From Mucilaginibacter robiniae (GTDB lineage Bacteria; Bacteroidota; Bacteroidia; Sphingobacteriales; Sphingobacteriaceae), in the NCBI RefSeq assembly GCF_012849215.1, contig NZ_CP051682.1, positions 4,588,001 through 4,652,000 on the forward strand: a stretch of 64,000 nt of DNA, read 5' to 3'. The notes under the pieces were generated by a model. It was not told the DNA's origin, made no database searches, and saw only the letters and a list, made by a program, of their open reading frames with translations. This document shows positions 9,901-17,869 of this stretch, piece by piece (the first letter of the stretch is position 1; each line of letters starts with the position of its first letter). Both the position numbers and the translations under genes were made by a program.

Positions 9901-11459
9901 ACTCTACACCAGGGGTAGGTTTAATTTCGCCACCACCACACCATGATATTTACTCGATTGAAGATTTAGCGCAGCTGATTTTTGATTTGAAAAATGCTAA
10001 TCGCCAAGCCCGTATCAATGTAAAACTGGTATCAAAAGCAGGCGTAGGTACTATTGCTGCTGGTGTAGCCAAAGCTCATGCTGATGCTATTTTGGTATCA
10101 GGTTATGATGGGGGAACAGGCGCTTCGCCTATCAGTTCAGTTAAGCATGCAGGTTTGCCTTGGGAGTTAGGCTTAGCAGAAGCGCACCAAACCTTAGTAC
10201 GCAACAAACTACGCAGCCGCGTAGTATTACAAACGGACGGCCAGTTAAAAACCGGACGAGATTTGGCTATTGCTGCTTTAATGGGTGCTGAAGAATGGGG
10301 AGTAGCTACGGCCGCGCTAGTAGCTGGTGGTTGTATCATGATGCGTAAATGCCATTTAAATACCTGCCCTGTAGGCGTAGCCACTCAAGATCCTGAATTA
10401 CGCAAGCTGTTTACCGGCAAACCGGAGCATATAGTAAATCTATTCTACTTTTTGGCTGAAGAACTACGTGAAATTATGGCTGAACTAGGTTTCCGTACCG
10501 TAAATGAAATGATAGGTCGTGTACAGTTCCTGAAAGTGAAAGAGGGTGTTAAACACTGGAAAGCTAATACCATTGATTTATCAGGTATTTTACACCCAGT
10601 AAATAATGCAAAAGGGCTTACCCTGTACAAAAGCGAAGAGCAGGATCATGGTTTAGCTAATATTATAGATTGGCAATTACTTCAAGATGCACAGCATGCA
10701 TTAGCTGAACAGGTACCGGTTTATGGTTCATATACTATCAAAAATATTGATCGTACAGCAGGCACTTTGTTATCTAATGAAATTACCAAAAAATATGGTG
10801 CAGCAGGGTTGCCTGATAATACCATTAACTACAAGTTTACCGGTTCGGCAGGTCAAAGCTTTGGCGCTTTCACTACGAAAGGTATCTCTTTTGAGCTGGA
10901 AGGTGAAGCTAATGATTATGTAGGCAAAGGCTTATCAGGTGCGCAGTTGGCTATTTATCCTTCGTTAACCTCAACGTTCGAGCCTTCCTCAAATATTATT
11001 GTAGGGAATGTGGCCTTATATGGTGCTACATCTGGTGAGGCTTATATAGGAGGTAAAGCAGGTGAGCGTTTTGCCGTTCGTAACTCTGGCGCAATTGCGG
11101 TAACAGAAGGTATAGGCGACCATGGTTGCGAGTACATGACAGGTGGCCGGGTGCTCATACTAGGTCAAACCGGGCGAAACTTTGCAGCTGGCATGAGCGG
11201 CGGTATAGCTTGGGTGTACAACCCTGATGGTGAATTTGTTCATAACTGCAACACCGAGATGGTTGATTTAGACCCGCTGGAGTTTGCCGATGAGGAGCAG
11301 ATTATTACCTTATTGCGTAAGCATGTACAGCTAACTGGCAGCCGCTTGGCGCAGCATTTATTAAATGACTGGAAAGAAGCATCCGTGCATTTTGTTAAGG
11401 TATTTCCGAAAGAGTACAAGAGAGTATTACAACAAAGACAAAAACAGGCTATTGGCTAA
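6936..11459 (+). CDS. gltB: Glutamate synthase, large subunit
   Basis: Converts glutamine and 2-oxoglutarate to two glutamates, the GOGAT half of ammonia assimilation. The 1507 aa follow the standard order: a class II glutaminase domain (about 21-430) whose nucleophile should be Cys21 in HDSCGTGF after removal of a 20-residue propeptide; a central linker domain; the FMN synthase domain (about 860-1230) with STGAMSFGSIS, ANTGEGGED-like SNTGEGGEDELRYE and GYDGGTGASP; the 3Fe-4S cysteines in CIMMRKCHLNTCPVGV; and a C-terminal glycine-rich beta-helix (GGKAGERFAVRNSGA, YMTGGRVLILG). gltD follows after 51 bp as its electron-donating partner. Full length, no defects seen. Confidence 0.97.
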   Translation: MNQTECEQQGLYRSEFEHDSCGTGFIANINGHKANQIIHDALTMLENMEHRGACGCDPESGDGAGILIQLPHEFLMEECSEMEVSLPEPGEYGVGMIFFPKDSALKKACRNIIQSAIEKLGLTILGFRKLPVNSQVIGETARQVEPDVEQVFVLRPSYINNTEDFERKLYVLRRYINKTVNDTYPAAGDFFYFTSFSCKTIVYKGQVTTFQLRQYYQDLSDPRMASGFAMIHSRFSTNTFPSWKLAQPFRLIAHNGEINTLTGNLNWFYSGVKSLASSYFSQDEMEMLLPVIDNNQSDSACLDNIVEILLHSGRSLPHVMMMLIPEAWDGNEQMDPLKKAFYEYHATLMEPWDGPAAITFTDGKVVGALLDRNGLRPMRYTLTNDGRIIAASETGVLEIDQSTVLRKGRLQPGKMLLIDTVQGKIITDEEIKQQIAAQQPYGRWLENYKIRLSELAEPRLAFASLSPDSVFRYQQVFGYTREDIDTIIRPMALDAKEPIGSMGTDVPLAILSDNPQHLSSYFKQFFAQVTNPPIDPIRERLVMSLATFIGNNGNLLDEDKMHCHCVMLKHPILRNHQLEKLRSIDTGLFHAKTLQTYFKADGQPGSLEKGIARLCRYAEDAVEDGFEVLILSDRALDSEHAPIPSLLAVSAVHHHLIKKGCRGAVGLVVEAGDVWEVHHFACLLAFGATAVNPYLALSTIETIKNNGSLETELDYKALSKNYVKAVCDGLLKIFSKMGISTLQSYHGSQVFEILGINSSVVNRYFTGAVTRIGGLGLDEIAREALCKHEVGFTNNKTAGRILPDGGIYQWKRRGEVHLFNPDTIHLLQHATRTKNYDLYKRYAALVNEQSEKHFTIRGLLDFAHHREAISVDEVEPIEKILKRFSTGAMSFGSISHEAHSTLAIAMNRIGGRSNTGEGGEDELRYEVMENGDSMRSAIKQIASARFGVTASYLTNADELQIKMAQGAKPGEGGQLPGHKVDEWIAKTRHSTPGVGLISPPPHHDIYSIEDLAQLIFDLKNANRQARINVKLVSKAGVGTIAAGVAKAHADAILVSGYDGGTGASPISSVKHAGLPWELGLAEAHQTLVRNKLRSRVVLQTDGQLKTGRDLAIAALMGAEEWGVATAALVAGGCIMMRKCHLNTCPVGVATQDPELRKLFTGKPEHIVNLFYFLAEELREIMAELGFRTVNEMIGRVQFLKVKEGVKHWKANTIDLSGILHPVNNAKGLTLYKSEEQDHGLANIIDWQLLQDAQHALAEQVPVYGSYTIKNIDRTAGTLLSNEITKKYGAAGLPDNTINYKFTGSAGQSFGAFTTKGISFELEGEANDYVGKGLSGAQLAIYPSLTSTFEPSSNIIVGNVALYGATSGEAYIGGKAGERFAVRNSGAIAVTEGIGDHGCEYMTGGRVLILGQTGRNFAAGMSGGIAWVYNPDGEFVHNCNTEMVDLDPLEFADEEQIITLLRKHVQLTGSRLAQHLLNDWKEASVHFVKVFPKEYKRVLQQRQKQAIG

Positions 11460-11510
11460 TAAGCCTTATTTAATCGACATTATATTGCGTGCTTGCAACA
11501 GCTGAAACAA

Positions 11511-12983
11511 ATGGGAAAAGAAACTGCATTTAAAGAATATAATAGGGAATTGCCACATAAGGCAGCACCTGCAGACCGGGTAAAGAATTACAATGAGTTT
11601 GTGGGTTTATATAGTGATGAAGAATTGAATCATCAATCTGCCCGGTGCATGAACTGCGGTGTGCCTTTTTGCCATGCTGGCTGTCCGTTGGGTAATATCA
11701 TTCCGGAGTTTAATGATGCGGTATATCGTAAAGACTGGGAAGAAGCTTACGAGATATTATCATCTACCAATAATTTTCCGGAGTTTACTGGTCGTATCTG
11801 CCCGGCTCCGTGTGAGTCTTCCTGTGTTTTGGGTATCAATAAACCGCCGGTAACCATTGAAGAAATTGAGAAGCACATTATTGAAATTGCTTTTGAACGT
11901 AACTTGGTTAAACCGGCTGCTCCACTAGTCAAAACTGGTAAAAAGATTGCTGTTGTAGGTTCGGGCCCTGCTGGTATGGCTGCTGCCGCGCAATTGAGCA
12001 AAGCAGGCCATTTGGTAACCGTGTATGAACGTGATGATCGTCCAGGTGGTTTATTACGCTATGGTATTCCAGATTTTAAATTGGAAAAATGGGTTATTGA
12101 TCGCCGTATTCAACTGATGGAAGAAAGTGACGTAACTTTCATCTGTAATACCGAAATAGGCAAAGATATTACCGCCGAAGAATTGGTTCGTAACTACGAT
12201 GCCGTAGTGTTGGCTACAGGTTCAACTATACCGCGCGATTTGCCTATAGAAGGGCGAAGCCTGAAAGGTATTTATTATGCTATGGATTATCTGGTTCAGC
12301 AAAATAAGCGGCTTGGTAACAGCCCAGTTGAAGTTAAAGATATATTAGCCACCGGCCATGATGTAATTGTAATTGGCAGTGGCGATACAGGTTCAGACTG
12401 TATTGGTACGGCCAACCGTCAAGGAGCTAAATCAGTTAAGCAGTTTGGCTTAATGTTTCAACCGCCGAGCCAACGTACACAGCACATGCCTTGGCCTAGT
12501 TATCCGACTATTTTGCGTGATACTAGCTCGCACGAAGAAGGTTGTGAGCGGGTATGGGGCATTAGCACTAAAGCCTTTTTAGGAGACGAGCAAGGAAACT
12601 TACGTGCTCTGAAAGTAACTGACATTAGCTGGGAACTGGATGATTTCGGTCGTAGGGTTAAATTTCAGGAGATTGAAGGTTCTGGACGTGAAATACCTTG
12701 TACGCAAGTGTTTTTGGCTATGGGCTTTTCTCACCCGCAGCATGAAGGCTTATTGCAGCAATTAGGCGCAGAGTTAGATGAACGCAAAAATATTAAAGCG
12801 AAAGAAGGTATATATCGTACTAATGTAAGCAAAGTATTTGCCTGCGGCGATGCACGTCGGGGACAATCTCTAGTAGTATGGGCTATCTCCGAAGGCCGTG
12901 AAACTGCCCGTAAGGTGGATGAGTTCCTGATGGGGCATTCATCTTTAGAAAGCAAAGATGCGGTGAGTGCATTTAGTTACTAA
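11511..12983 (+). CDS. gltD: Glutamate synthase, small subunit
   Basis: FAD/NADPH oxidoreductase that feeds electrons to GltB. The N-terminal Fe-S domain has CMNCGVPFCHAGCPLGN and CPAPCESSC. The FAD site is VVGSGPAGMAAAAQLSKAGH, and the NADPH site is VIGSGDTGSDCIG. The C-terminal FAD contact is VFACGDARRGQSLVVWA. The ATG at 11511 (MGKETAFKEYNREL) matches the usual start of the family; an in-frame TTG 18 bp upstream is less likely. It has 490 aa from that start. It is co-transcribed with gltB and ends at a strong bidirectional terminator. Confidence 0.96.
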   Translation: MGKETAFKEYNRELPHKAAPADRVKNYNEFVGLYSDEELNHQSARCMNCGVPFCHAGCPLGNIIPEFNDAVYRKDWEEAYEILSSTNNFPEFTGRICPAPCESSCVLGINKPPVTIEEIEKHIIEIAFERNLVKPAAPLVKTGKKIAVVGSGPAGMAAAAQLSKAGHLVTVYERDDRPGGLLRYGIPDFKLEKWVIDRRIQLMEESDVTFICNTEIGKDITAEELVRNYDAVVLATGSTIPRDLPIEGRSLKGIYYAMDYLVQQNKRLGNSPVEVKDILATGHDVIVIGSGDTGSDCIGTANRQGAKSVKQFGLMFQPPSQRTQHMPWPSYPTILRDTSSHEEGCERVWGISTKAFLGDEQGNLRALKVTDISWELDDFGRRVKFQEIEGSGREIPCTQVFLAMGFSHPQHEGLLQQLGAELDERKNIKAKEGIYRTNVSKVFACGDARRGQSLVVWAISEGRETARKVDEFLMGHSSLESKDAVSAFSY

Positions 12984-12990
12984 ATTGTAG

Positions 12991-13046
12991 TTATTAGGTG
13001 TCAGATTTTTAAACAATTGTACTTCTGATAATCTGACACCTAATAA
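12991..13046. terminator. bidirectional terminator, gltD / small gene
   Basis: A perfect 17-bp inverted repeat (TTATTAGGTGTCAGATT at 12991-13007 and its complement at 13030-13046) sits between the convergent gltD and the minus-strand gene at 13061. A/T-rich arm ends give short U-runs in either direction. Confidence 0.7.
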
Positions 13047-13060
13047 TTGAATAACCAAAC

Positions 13061-13273
13061 CTATTTCATATCAATAATTTCGCTAACCTGTGATAAACGG
13101 TTACGTAATTGTTCATAGGATTCGGTAACGGTAATATACGATTCATTATCTCCGGTAAGATATACACGTACTTCCTCTTCGGGAGTCATGTAAATAACCA
13201 ATGAAATAATATGATCTAAATTAATCAGCGTGTTGCGATTGTTTTTGTCTAAAAGTTCAATAAATTTTGCCAT
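13061..13273 (-). CDS. small conserved protein, unknown function
   Basis: A 70-aa soluble protein, MAKFIELLDKNN followed by LINLDHIISLVIYMT, EEEVRVYLTGDNESYITV and a C-terminal helix ending in EIIDMK. The pattern of a short strand, 'LIN-DHI', then a turn and 'V-TESYEQLRNRL' resembles the small FlbD-like beta proteins, but that is a structural impression only. No flagellar genes are nearby, and no signal peptide or membrane segment is present. It lies alone between gltD and a methyltransferase gene; its own ATG is preceded by an AT-rich region. Confidence 0.7.
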   Translation of the reverse strand: MAKFIELLDKNNRNTLINLDHIISLVIYMTPEEEVRVYLTGDNESYITVTESYEQLRNRLSQVSEIIDMK

Positions 13274-13398
13274 AGCTGATTAACATTTATGATTGTAAAA
13301 GGTTCGTTCAGATGCTAACCGAATATTATTTTTTGGTGAGCGCAGTACTCACTAATGCTGATCTAATTGCATCAACTGTTGTTGGCTGAAACTTAAAA

Positions 13399-13932
13399 CT
13401 AGCTTAAATTCAGCTTAGCAAAAAAGTCCCATAGTACAATGCCGGCAGATACTACAATGTTAAAAGAGTGCTTGGTGCCAAACTGAGGTATTTCCAAACA
13501 GGTATCAATTTGAGCCATAACTCCGTCGGCTACACCGTTCACTTCATTTCCAAAAATCAGCGCATATTTCTGGTTAGCTTCAGGGGTGAAGTTATTAAGC
13601 ATTACGCTTTGTTCAGCCTGCTCTATAGCTATAATTTGGTAACCGGAACTGCGCAAATCTTCAACAGCTTGCAGGGTATCAGCATAGTAGGTCCAATTTA
13701 CAGATTGAGTTGCACCCAATGCTGTTTTTTCAATTTCCCGATGTGGAGGCTGCCCGGTAATACCGCACAGACACACCTGCTCTACAGCAAAACCATCGCT
13801 GGTACGAAATATAGAACCTACATTGTGCATGCTACGCACATTATCTAACACCACAGCCACCGGCAATTTATCCTGCTGTTTAAATTCTTCAACCGATGCT
13901 CGGTTCAGTTCATCTAATTTAAGTTTGCGCAT
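13399..13932 (-). CDS. SPOUT (TrmH/SpoU) RNA methyltransferase
   Basis: S-adenosylmethionine-dependent RNA ribose methyltransferase of the SPOUT class. All three family motifs are present: NVGSIFRT (motif 1, catalytic Arg), ALIFGNEVNGV (motif 2) and IPQFGTKHSFNIVVSAGIVLW (motif 3, the knot), the last given here in full as its key residues are G-T-K-H-S-F-N. At 177 aa it is the short form without an added RNA-binding domain, similar to TrmH proteins of unknown target in Bacteroidota. A tRNA or rRNA substrate cannot be told. It appears to be a single-gene unit with a -7 box 40 nt upstream. Confidence 0.9.
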   Translation of the reverse strand: MRKLKLDELNRASVEEFKQQDKLPVAVVLDNVRSMHNVGSIFRTSDGFAVEQVCLCGITGQPPHREIEKTALGATQSVNWTYYADTLQAVEDLRSSGYQIIAIEQAEQSVMLNNFTPEANQKYALIFGNEVNGVADGVMAQIDTCLEIPQFGTKHSFNIVVSAGIVLWDFFAKLNLS

Positions 13933-13972
13933 AGCTTTAAGTTTTCCTCACGAAATAAGGAATCAATTACGG

Positions 13973-13980
13973 CAAAGATA
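13973..13980 (-). promoter_or_regulatory. candidate -7 box for the SPOUT gene
   Basis: TATCTTTG on the minus strand, 40 nt before the methyltransferase ATG and just after the stop of the upstream gene. It matches TAnnTTTG; no clear -33 TTG. Confidence 0.4.
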
Positions 13981-13987
13981 TAAAATG

Positions 13988-14362
13988 CTAAGGTTTTTTG
14001 GTTTGCTGCTGCGCTTTCCAGACCGGCATATAGTCGTAAGTAGGATAGAAGGAAGTATTGAAAGCACCCCATGCACCGTTCTCCAACGTCAGGTTCAGTT
14101 CGCGCAGTTTGTCCGCCGGAAACTTCAGGGTAACTACCTGACCAATGCCCATCATTACGTACCATGATACTACCCGCGCGAACTTGGGCGGGAACATCTC
14201 GTGAAACTGGTTAGCATCCAGCTTGGCATTAATTTCTTTCAAGTTTTTATCTTCCTGGTGTTTCAGGAAAATGGTAAGCATGGTGCTGTCGGCAGCTTTT
14301 TGTGCCTGTGTTGCTGAAGTGACAAAAATAAAAATAAGCAGGGTTATAATGAAAGACTTCAT
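13988..14362 (-). CDS. exported protein, unknown function
   Basis: A 124-aa protein beginning MKSFIITLLIFIFVTSATQAQKA, a clear Sec signal peptide with a likely cut after TQA. The ATG at 14362 was chosen because upstream in-frame codons would put 14 hydrophilic residues before the signal. The mature part contains FHEMFPPKFARVVSWYVMMG and a C-terminal FYPTYDYMPVWKAQ; I do not recognise a family. It is codirectional with the SPOUT gene downstream. Third-position G/C looks higher than in the neighbours. Confidence 0.65.
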   Translation of the reverse strand: MKSFIITLLIFIFVTSATQAQKAADSTMLTIFLKHQEDKNLKEINAKLDANQFHEMFPPKFARVVSWYVMMGIGQVVTLKFPADKLRELNLTLENGAWGAFNTSFYPTYDYMPVWKAQQQTKKP

Positions 14363-14445
14363 AGCTGTTTTAGTAGGTTTGCTACCTTTTAAAACAGCCT
14401 GCATGGTTGCTTGTTGTTAGAATTAATTGACTAAATTATCTTCTT

Positions 14446-14736
14446 ATGAACCAATACGTAATTACAGCTTACGACTACACCGATACTGAAGCTTTGCAGC
14501 GCCGTATAGATGTGCGTCCGCATCATTTAGATAAAGTAAAAGAATTGAAGGAAAACGGCAACTTCATAGCTGGCGGCGCCATACTAAATGCCGATGGTAA
14601 AATGATCGGTTCAGTGATGATGGTGCAGTTTGAAAGTGATGAAGCTTTAGAAGCTTGGAAAAATAACGACCCTTATGTGCTACAAAAAGTTTGGGAAACC
14701 ATTGATGTGAAACCTTTTAAACAGGCTGTAGTATAA
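14446..14736 (+). CDS. YciI-family protein
   Basis: A 96-aa YCII-related protein with the ferredoxin-like dimeric alpha/beta barrel. Typical features: MNQYVITAYDYTD at the first strand, RRIDVRPHHLDKVKEL with the conserved R-x-x-H region, GNFIAGGAILNADGKMIGS, and EAWKNNDPYV in the last helix. Members include a chloro-muconolactone dehalogenase-like enzyme, but most have no known reaction. It is a single gene followed at once by a strong terminator. Confidence 0.85.
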   Translation: MNQYVITAYDYTDTEALQRRIDVRPHHLDKVKELKENGNFIAGGAILNADGKMIGSVMMVQFESDEALEAWKNNDPYVLQKVWETIDVKPFKQAVV

Positions 14737-14745
14737 TACAAAGCC

Positions 14746-14792
14746 ATAAACAAAAAAGTCAGGCAGGTAGGCTGCATGACTTTTTTGTTTAT
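14746..14792. terminator. bidirectional terminator
   Basis: Arms ATAAACAAAAAAGTCA (14746-14761) and TGACTTTTTTGTTTAT (14777-14792) pair perfectly, with an inner partial GGCAG/CTGC stem. The T-run on the right and A-run on the left suit termination of both the YciI gene and the convergent SDR gene. Confidence 0.8.
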
Positions 14793-14807
14793 AAACCTTA
14801 CTACCGA

Positions 14808-15542
14808 TTACGGGTTCATCACAGTAAACATTTGTTCGCGTTTAGCCCGCAGGTTTTCAGCCTGACCAACAGCGACTTCATATACGTTGTTCTGCAAAGC
14901 TTCTACAGCTTCTTTCACAAACTCATCTACCGGCATACCACCGTGCGATTGTGTTTTATCATCGCGGCGATCATGGCCTAGCTCGGTATCTACAGCAGGT
15001 GGAGCAATTTCATAGACTTTTATCGGCGTATCTTTTAGCTGATGCCTCAAAGATAAGCTTACCGAATGTACAGCCGCCTTAGTAGCGCAATATATTGGCA
15101 TAAAAGACAGAGGCGCAAAAGCTAGTCCTGATGAAATATTGATAATTGCAGCATCTTCCTGATTGCGTAAATGTGGTACCAGCAGTGAAGCCAAATGTAC
15201 AGGCGCTACCAAATTTGTTTCAATTTCAGATCGAACACGGTCCAAGTTACAAGGATTTGTCAGATCAGTAAGTAACTGGATGCCTGCATTGTTAATCAAT
15301 ACGTTAGTACCGGGATAATTAGTTACCAGCCATTGCACCAGTTCTTCACGCTGTGCCGTATCGGCCACATCGCACACGCGGGTAATAATGCCGGGGTGAT
15401 GCAAGGTTATCTCGTCTAACCGGTCGGCACGACGGCCGCAAATAATCACGGTATTATCGCGCTTTTTAAATTCCTGAGCCAAAGCCAGGCCAATGCCCGA
15501 AGTACCGCCAGTAATGAGTATCGTATTATGTGAAAGTTCCAT
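14808..15542 (-). CDS. short-chain dehydrogenase (DltE-like)
   Basis: NAD(P)-dependent SDR of the classical type, 244 aa. The cofactor loop is TGGTSGIGLAL, NNAG is in LINNAGIQLL, the catalytic Ser is in INISSGLAF and the Tyr/Lys pair in YCATKAAV. The later part (VYEIAPPAVDTELG) resembles the DltE group once linked to D-alanylation loci, but the substrate is unknown and no dlt genes are near. It lies downstream of an aldo/keto reductase on the same strand, separated by a long inverted repeat, so cotranscription is doubtful. Confidence 0.85.
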   Translation of the reverse strand: MELSHNTILITGGTSGIGLALAQEFKKRDNTVIICGRRADRLDEITLHHPGIITRVCDVADTAQREELVQWLVTNYPGTNVLINNAGIQLLTDLTNPCNLDRVRSEIETNLVAPVHLASLLVPHLRNQEDAAIINISSGLAFAPLSFMPIYCATKAAVHSVSLSLRHQLKDTPIKVYEIAPPAVDTELGHDRRDDKTQSHGGMPVDEFVKEAVEALQNNVYEVAVGQAENLRAKREQMFTVMNP

Positions 15543-15571
15543 GAGTGATGATGATAGTTTATAAATGCAAA

Positions 15572-15628
15572 CGTCAGTATGAAAACTAATAGTACCATTA
15601 TTGGCACTGCTTAGTTTTCATACTGACG
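15572..15628. terminator. 18-bp perfect inverted repeat
   Basis: CGTCAGTATGAAAACTAA (15572-15589) and its exact complement (15611-15628) flank a 21-nt loop between two minus-strand genes. No U-tract follows on either side, so it could be a weak or processed terminator of the aldo/keto reductase unit, or an operator for the SDR gene starting 30 bp away. Confidence 0.5.
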
Positions 15629-15647
15629 GTATGCTGATTTTGTTTGT

Positions 15648-16508
15648 TTAAGCTTGTGGGATATTGTTCAGTTCTTCTATATCCTGTTCGGTCAGCTCAA
15701 TACTGCCGGCTTTCAGGTTTTCTTCCAAGTGCGCTACACTGGAAGTGCCCGGAATAAGCAGAATGTTATCCGCATGGTGTAGCAGCCAGCTTAAAGCAAT
15801 TTGGTGTGGAGTAGCCTGATGTTTATCGGCCACACGTTTTAATACTTCCTGACCTTTTACGTTACCGCCACTCAGTGGGTACCATGGTATAAAAGCAATA
15901 TTGTGCTCTTTGCAGTATTGCAGAACAGATTCCCATTTACGGTTATCTACACTGTACATGTTTTGTACAGACACTACTTCGAAGTATTCCTGTGCTTTCT
16001 GAATATCCTCTACCGTTACTTCCGAAAGACCAATGTGTTTGATTTTACCTTCCAATTGGGCTTTCTGTAAAAAGGCGAAGGTTTCTTCAGCAGGCACATT
16101 CGGGTCGATGCGGTGCAACTGGTACAAATCAATCCGCTCCAGTTTCAAGCGTTTTAAGCTGCCCTCCAAAGCTTCTTCCAAGTGTTTGGGCGAGGCATCA
16201 ACAGGCCATTGGTTAGGTCCGGTACGTAGCAGACCGCCTTTGGTGCCAATTACCAAACCGGCAGGATATGGATATAAAGCTTCCGCAATCAGTTCTTCTG
16301 ATACGTTAGGGCCGTAACTATCGGCAGTATCAATAAAAGTTACGCCGAGTTCAACCAAACGTTTTAGCACACGTATAGATTCCTCATGATCTTTTGGCGG
16401 GCCCCAAATGCCTTCGCCTGTAATGCGCATAGCGCCATAACCTAGACGGTTAATAGGTAAATCGCCACCCAGTATAAATGTTTTTTCGAATGAAATGTTG
16501 TTAGCCAT
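15648..16508 (-). CDS. aldo/keto reductase
   Basis: NADPH-dependent carbonyl reductase with a TIM-barrel fold, 286 aa from the ATG at 16508 (MANNISFEKTF). An in-frame start 36 bp upstream would add a Cys/Tyr-rich tail and seems unlikely. Motifs: LGYGAMRITG, the catalytic Asp/Tyr in FIDTADSYGPN, Lys in VIGTKGGL, His in LYQLHRID, GLSEV, and the NADP segment LLIPGTSSVAHLEENLKAG. It resembles the AKR group often called oxidoreductase YdbC-like; the substrate is unknown. Confidence 0.9.
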   Translation of the reverse strand: MANNISFEKTFILGGDLPINRLGYGAMRITGEGIWGPPKDHEESIRVLKRLVELGVTFIDTADSYGPNVSEELIAEALYPYPAGLVIGTKGGLLRTGPNQWPVDASPKHLEEALEGSLKRLKLERIDLYQLHRIDPNVPAEETFAFLQKAQLEGKIKHIGLSEVTVEDIQKAQEYFEVVSVQNMYSVDNRKWESVLQYCKEHNIAFIPWYPLSGGNVKGQEVLKRVADKHQATPHQIALSWLLHHADNILLIPGTSSVAHLEENLKAGSIELTEQDIEELNNIPQA

Positions 16509-16611
16509 AGTTTTAGTGGTTATTGAGTAAAGGCAACAATACATTGCTTATCAATGTTTAAGTTGCTCTATCAGCTTAATCTCATAATTTGGTAGATGCT
16601 GAAATTTGTAT

Positions 16612-16968
16612 CTACATGTTTTCCTGTTCGGTTAAAGCGCCTACGGTAAAGCCGGTTAAACCTGTTGCTATAACCGCATTACGGGCTTTAACATCATCAG
16701 CAAACTTGAGTAACCAGGGTGCGCCTAAAGCAAATAGGCTTACTGATAAATCAATCATTAAGTGTTTTTTAAAGGGCAATACGCGCCACAAACCCCATTC
16801 GGCTTGAGTGAGCAGTGAATAGGCCAGGGCACCTCCACCTAGTAAGCGGCATAGTGTAGTTGCTTTTTTATTATCCTGAAATTTCAGCAGTTCGGGTAAT
16901 ACACTTACCACAGCTGCATAACTATAATCGGCAGCGCCATGGGCTTGCCTTGAAATTGGTTTTTTCAT
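16612..16968 (-). CDS. 118-aa membrane protein, tandem paralogue B
   Basis: Small membrane protein with about three hydrophobic segments. It shares KPISR--HG--DYSY, PEL--F, AEWGL-R---FK-HL--D and FAL-APWL with the 118-aa protein encoded immediately upstream, so the two are tandem duplicates. The 'HG--DY' start and 'APWL' motif recall the SPW-repeat/vitamin K epoxide-like small membrane proteins of unknown function. The pair is separated by 18 bp and probably co-transcribed. They may form a heterodimer; that is inference. Confidence 0.7.
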   Translation of the reverse strand: MKKPISRQAHGAADYSYAAVVSVLPELLKFQDNKKATTLCRLLGGGALAYSLLTQAEWGLWRVLPFKKHLMIDLSVSLFALGAPWLLKFADDVKARNAVIATGLTGFTVGALTEQENM

Positions 16969-16986
16969 GATGTTTTGATGTTAGAG

Positions 16987-17343
16987 TTACATTTCCTCTG
17001 GTTTAGACAGCGTACCAGCCAATATGCCGATCAGGCCGAAAACGGTGAAGGCAGCCAATGCTTTCTTGTTTTTGGCAAAGCCAAATAGCCAGGGAGCGCT
17101 TAAAGCAAACACACCGTTAGCTACATCCAGTATCAGATGTCTCTTGAAAGACATCGTGCGAAACAAACCCCATTCAGCGCGGGTAAATAGGCTGGAGGTT
17201 AATATAGCGCCGCTTAATATACGGCTTAGCTTAGCTGCGTTTTCTTCATCGGCAAAGCCTACCAGCTCGGGCGCAAAGGCCGTAAGCGGAATATAAGAGT
17301 AGTCGGTGAAGCCGTGTTGCGGCCTACTGATTGGTTTTTCCAT
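16987..17343 (-). CDS. 118-aa membrane protein, tandem paralogue A
   Basis: First of two equal-length tandem paralogues. It begins MEKPISRPQHGFTDYSY and has hydrophobic segments near residues 15-30, 72-92 and 95-113. Conserved polar positions relative to its copy are the His/Asp/Tyr of HG--DY, AEWGLFR and FKRHLILD. Equal length without indels suggests that both copies are under constraint. No enzyme motif recognised. Likely an envelope or stress-related small membrane protein, without direct evidence. Confidence 0.7.
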   Translation of the reverse strand: MEKPISRPQHGFTDYSYIPLTAFAPELVGFADEENAAKLSRILSGAILTSSLFTRAEWGLFRTMSFKRHLILDVANGVFALSAPWLFGFAKNKKALAAFTVFGLIGILAGTLSKPEEM

Positions 17344-17409
17344 GATAGTGTTTTATATGTATGCAGATATAACACCTCGGATAAAACCTTGTTTAATTTA
17401 TAGTTAAAT

Positions 17410-17478
17410 AGATTTACTGTACCCATGTCAACAAGCACAGTAAATCTGGTAGCACAACAACCTTGTTTTAAGGTTGTA
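17410..17478. terminator. two consecutive small hairpins
   Basis: AGATTTACTGT (17410-17420) pairs with ACAGTAAATCT (17437-17447), and ACAACCTT (17458-17465) with AAGGTTGT (17471-17478). They lie downstream of the minus-strand gene at 17530 and before the 118-aa pair, so they probably terminate the former. No long T-run. Confidence 0.45.
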
Positions 17479-17529
17479 TTGTACTTAAAAGGAAAAACAT
17501 GTAAAATGGATTACTAAAAGGAGTACTAA

Positions 17530-17763
17530 TTATTCCCAACCAGTACCTTTTTTAGCGTTGCCATTTTTAATATGCTCTTCGGCAGTGGCTTTGCTCATAA
17601 TAGCAGCCATTTTGTTGCCGTCGCTATCTTTACCTGTAGCAATGTAACGGCCAGATTTGCAATCAATAACCGGATCTACCATCGGTACATTTTTCTTTTT
17701 CAGTTTTACAGAGTAAGCAGTGATTTCCCCTGGAGTTTCAGTTTCTTTTTTAGCCTTAGCCAT
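17530..17763 (-). CDS. small basic protein, unknown function
   Basis: 77 aa, Lys-rich N-terminus (MAKAKKETETPGEI), a central PVIDCKSGRYIATGKDSDGNKMAAIMSKA and a GTGWE end. Single Cys, no signal peptide or membrane segment. The 'GRYIATGKDSDGNK' part looks like a small beta-hairpin seen in uncharacterised Bacteroidota proteins; I do not recognise a named domain. It is divergently placed from the next small gene at 17870, sharing a roughly 106-bp upstream region. Confidence 0.6.
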   Translation of the reverse strand: MAKAKKETETPGEITAYSVKLKKKNVPMVDPVIDCKSGRYIATGKDSDGNKMAAIMSKATAEEHIKNGNAKKGTGWE

Positions 17764-17869
17764 ATCGATAGGATTAAAGTTTCGTGTTTAACCGCAACGT
17801 ACTGTTTTTGTTTGCATTAAATGAACTTTAATTAAAAACTTTAACTATTTGCCAGCCGTTACAACTATT

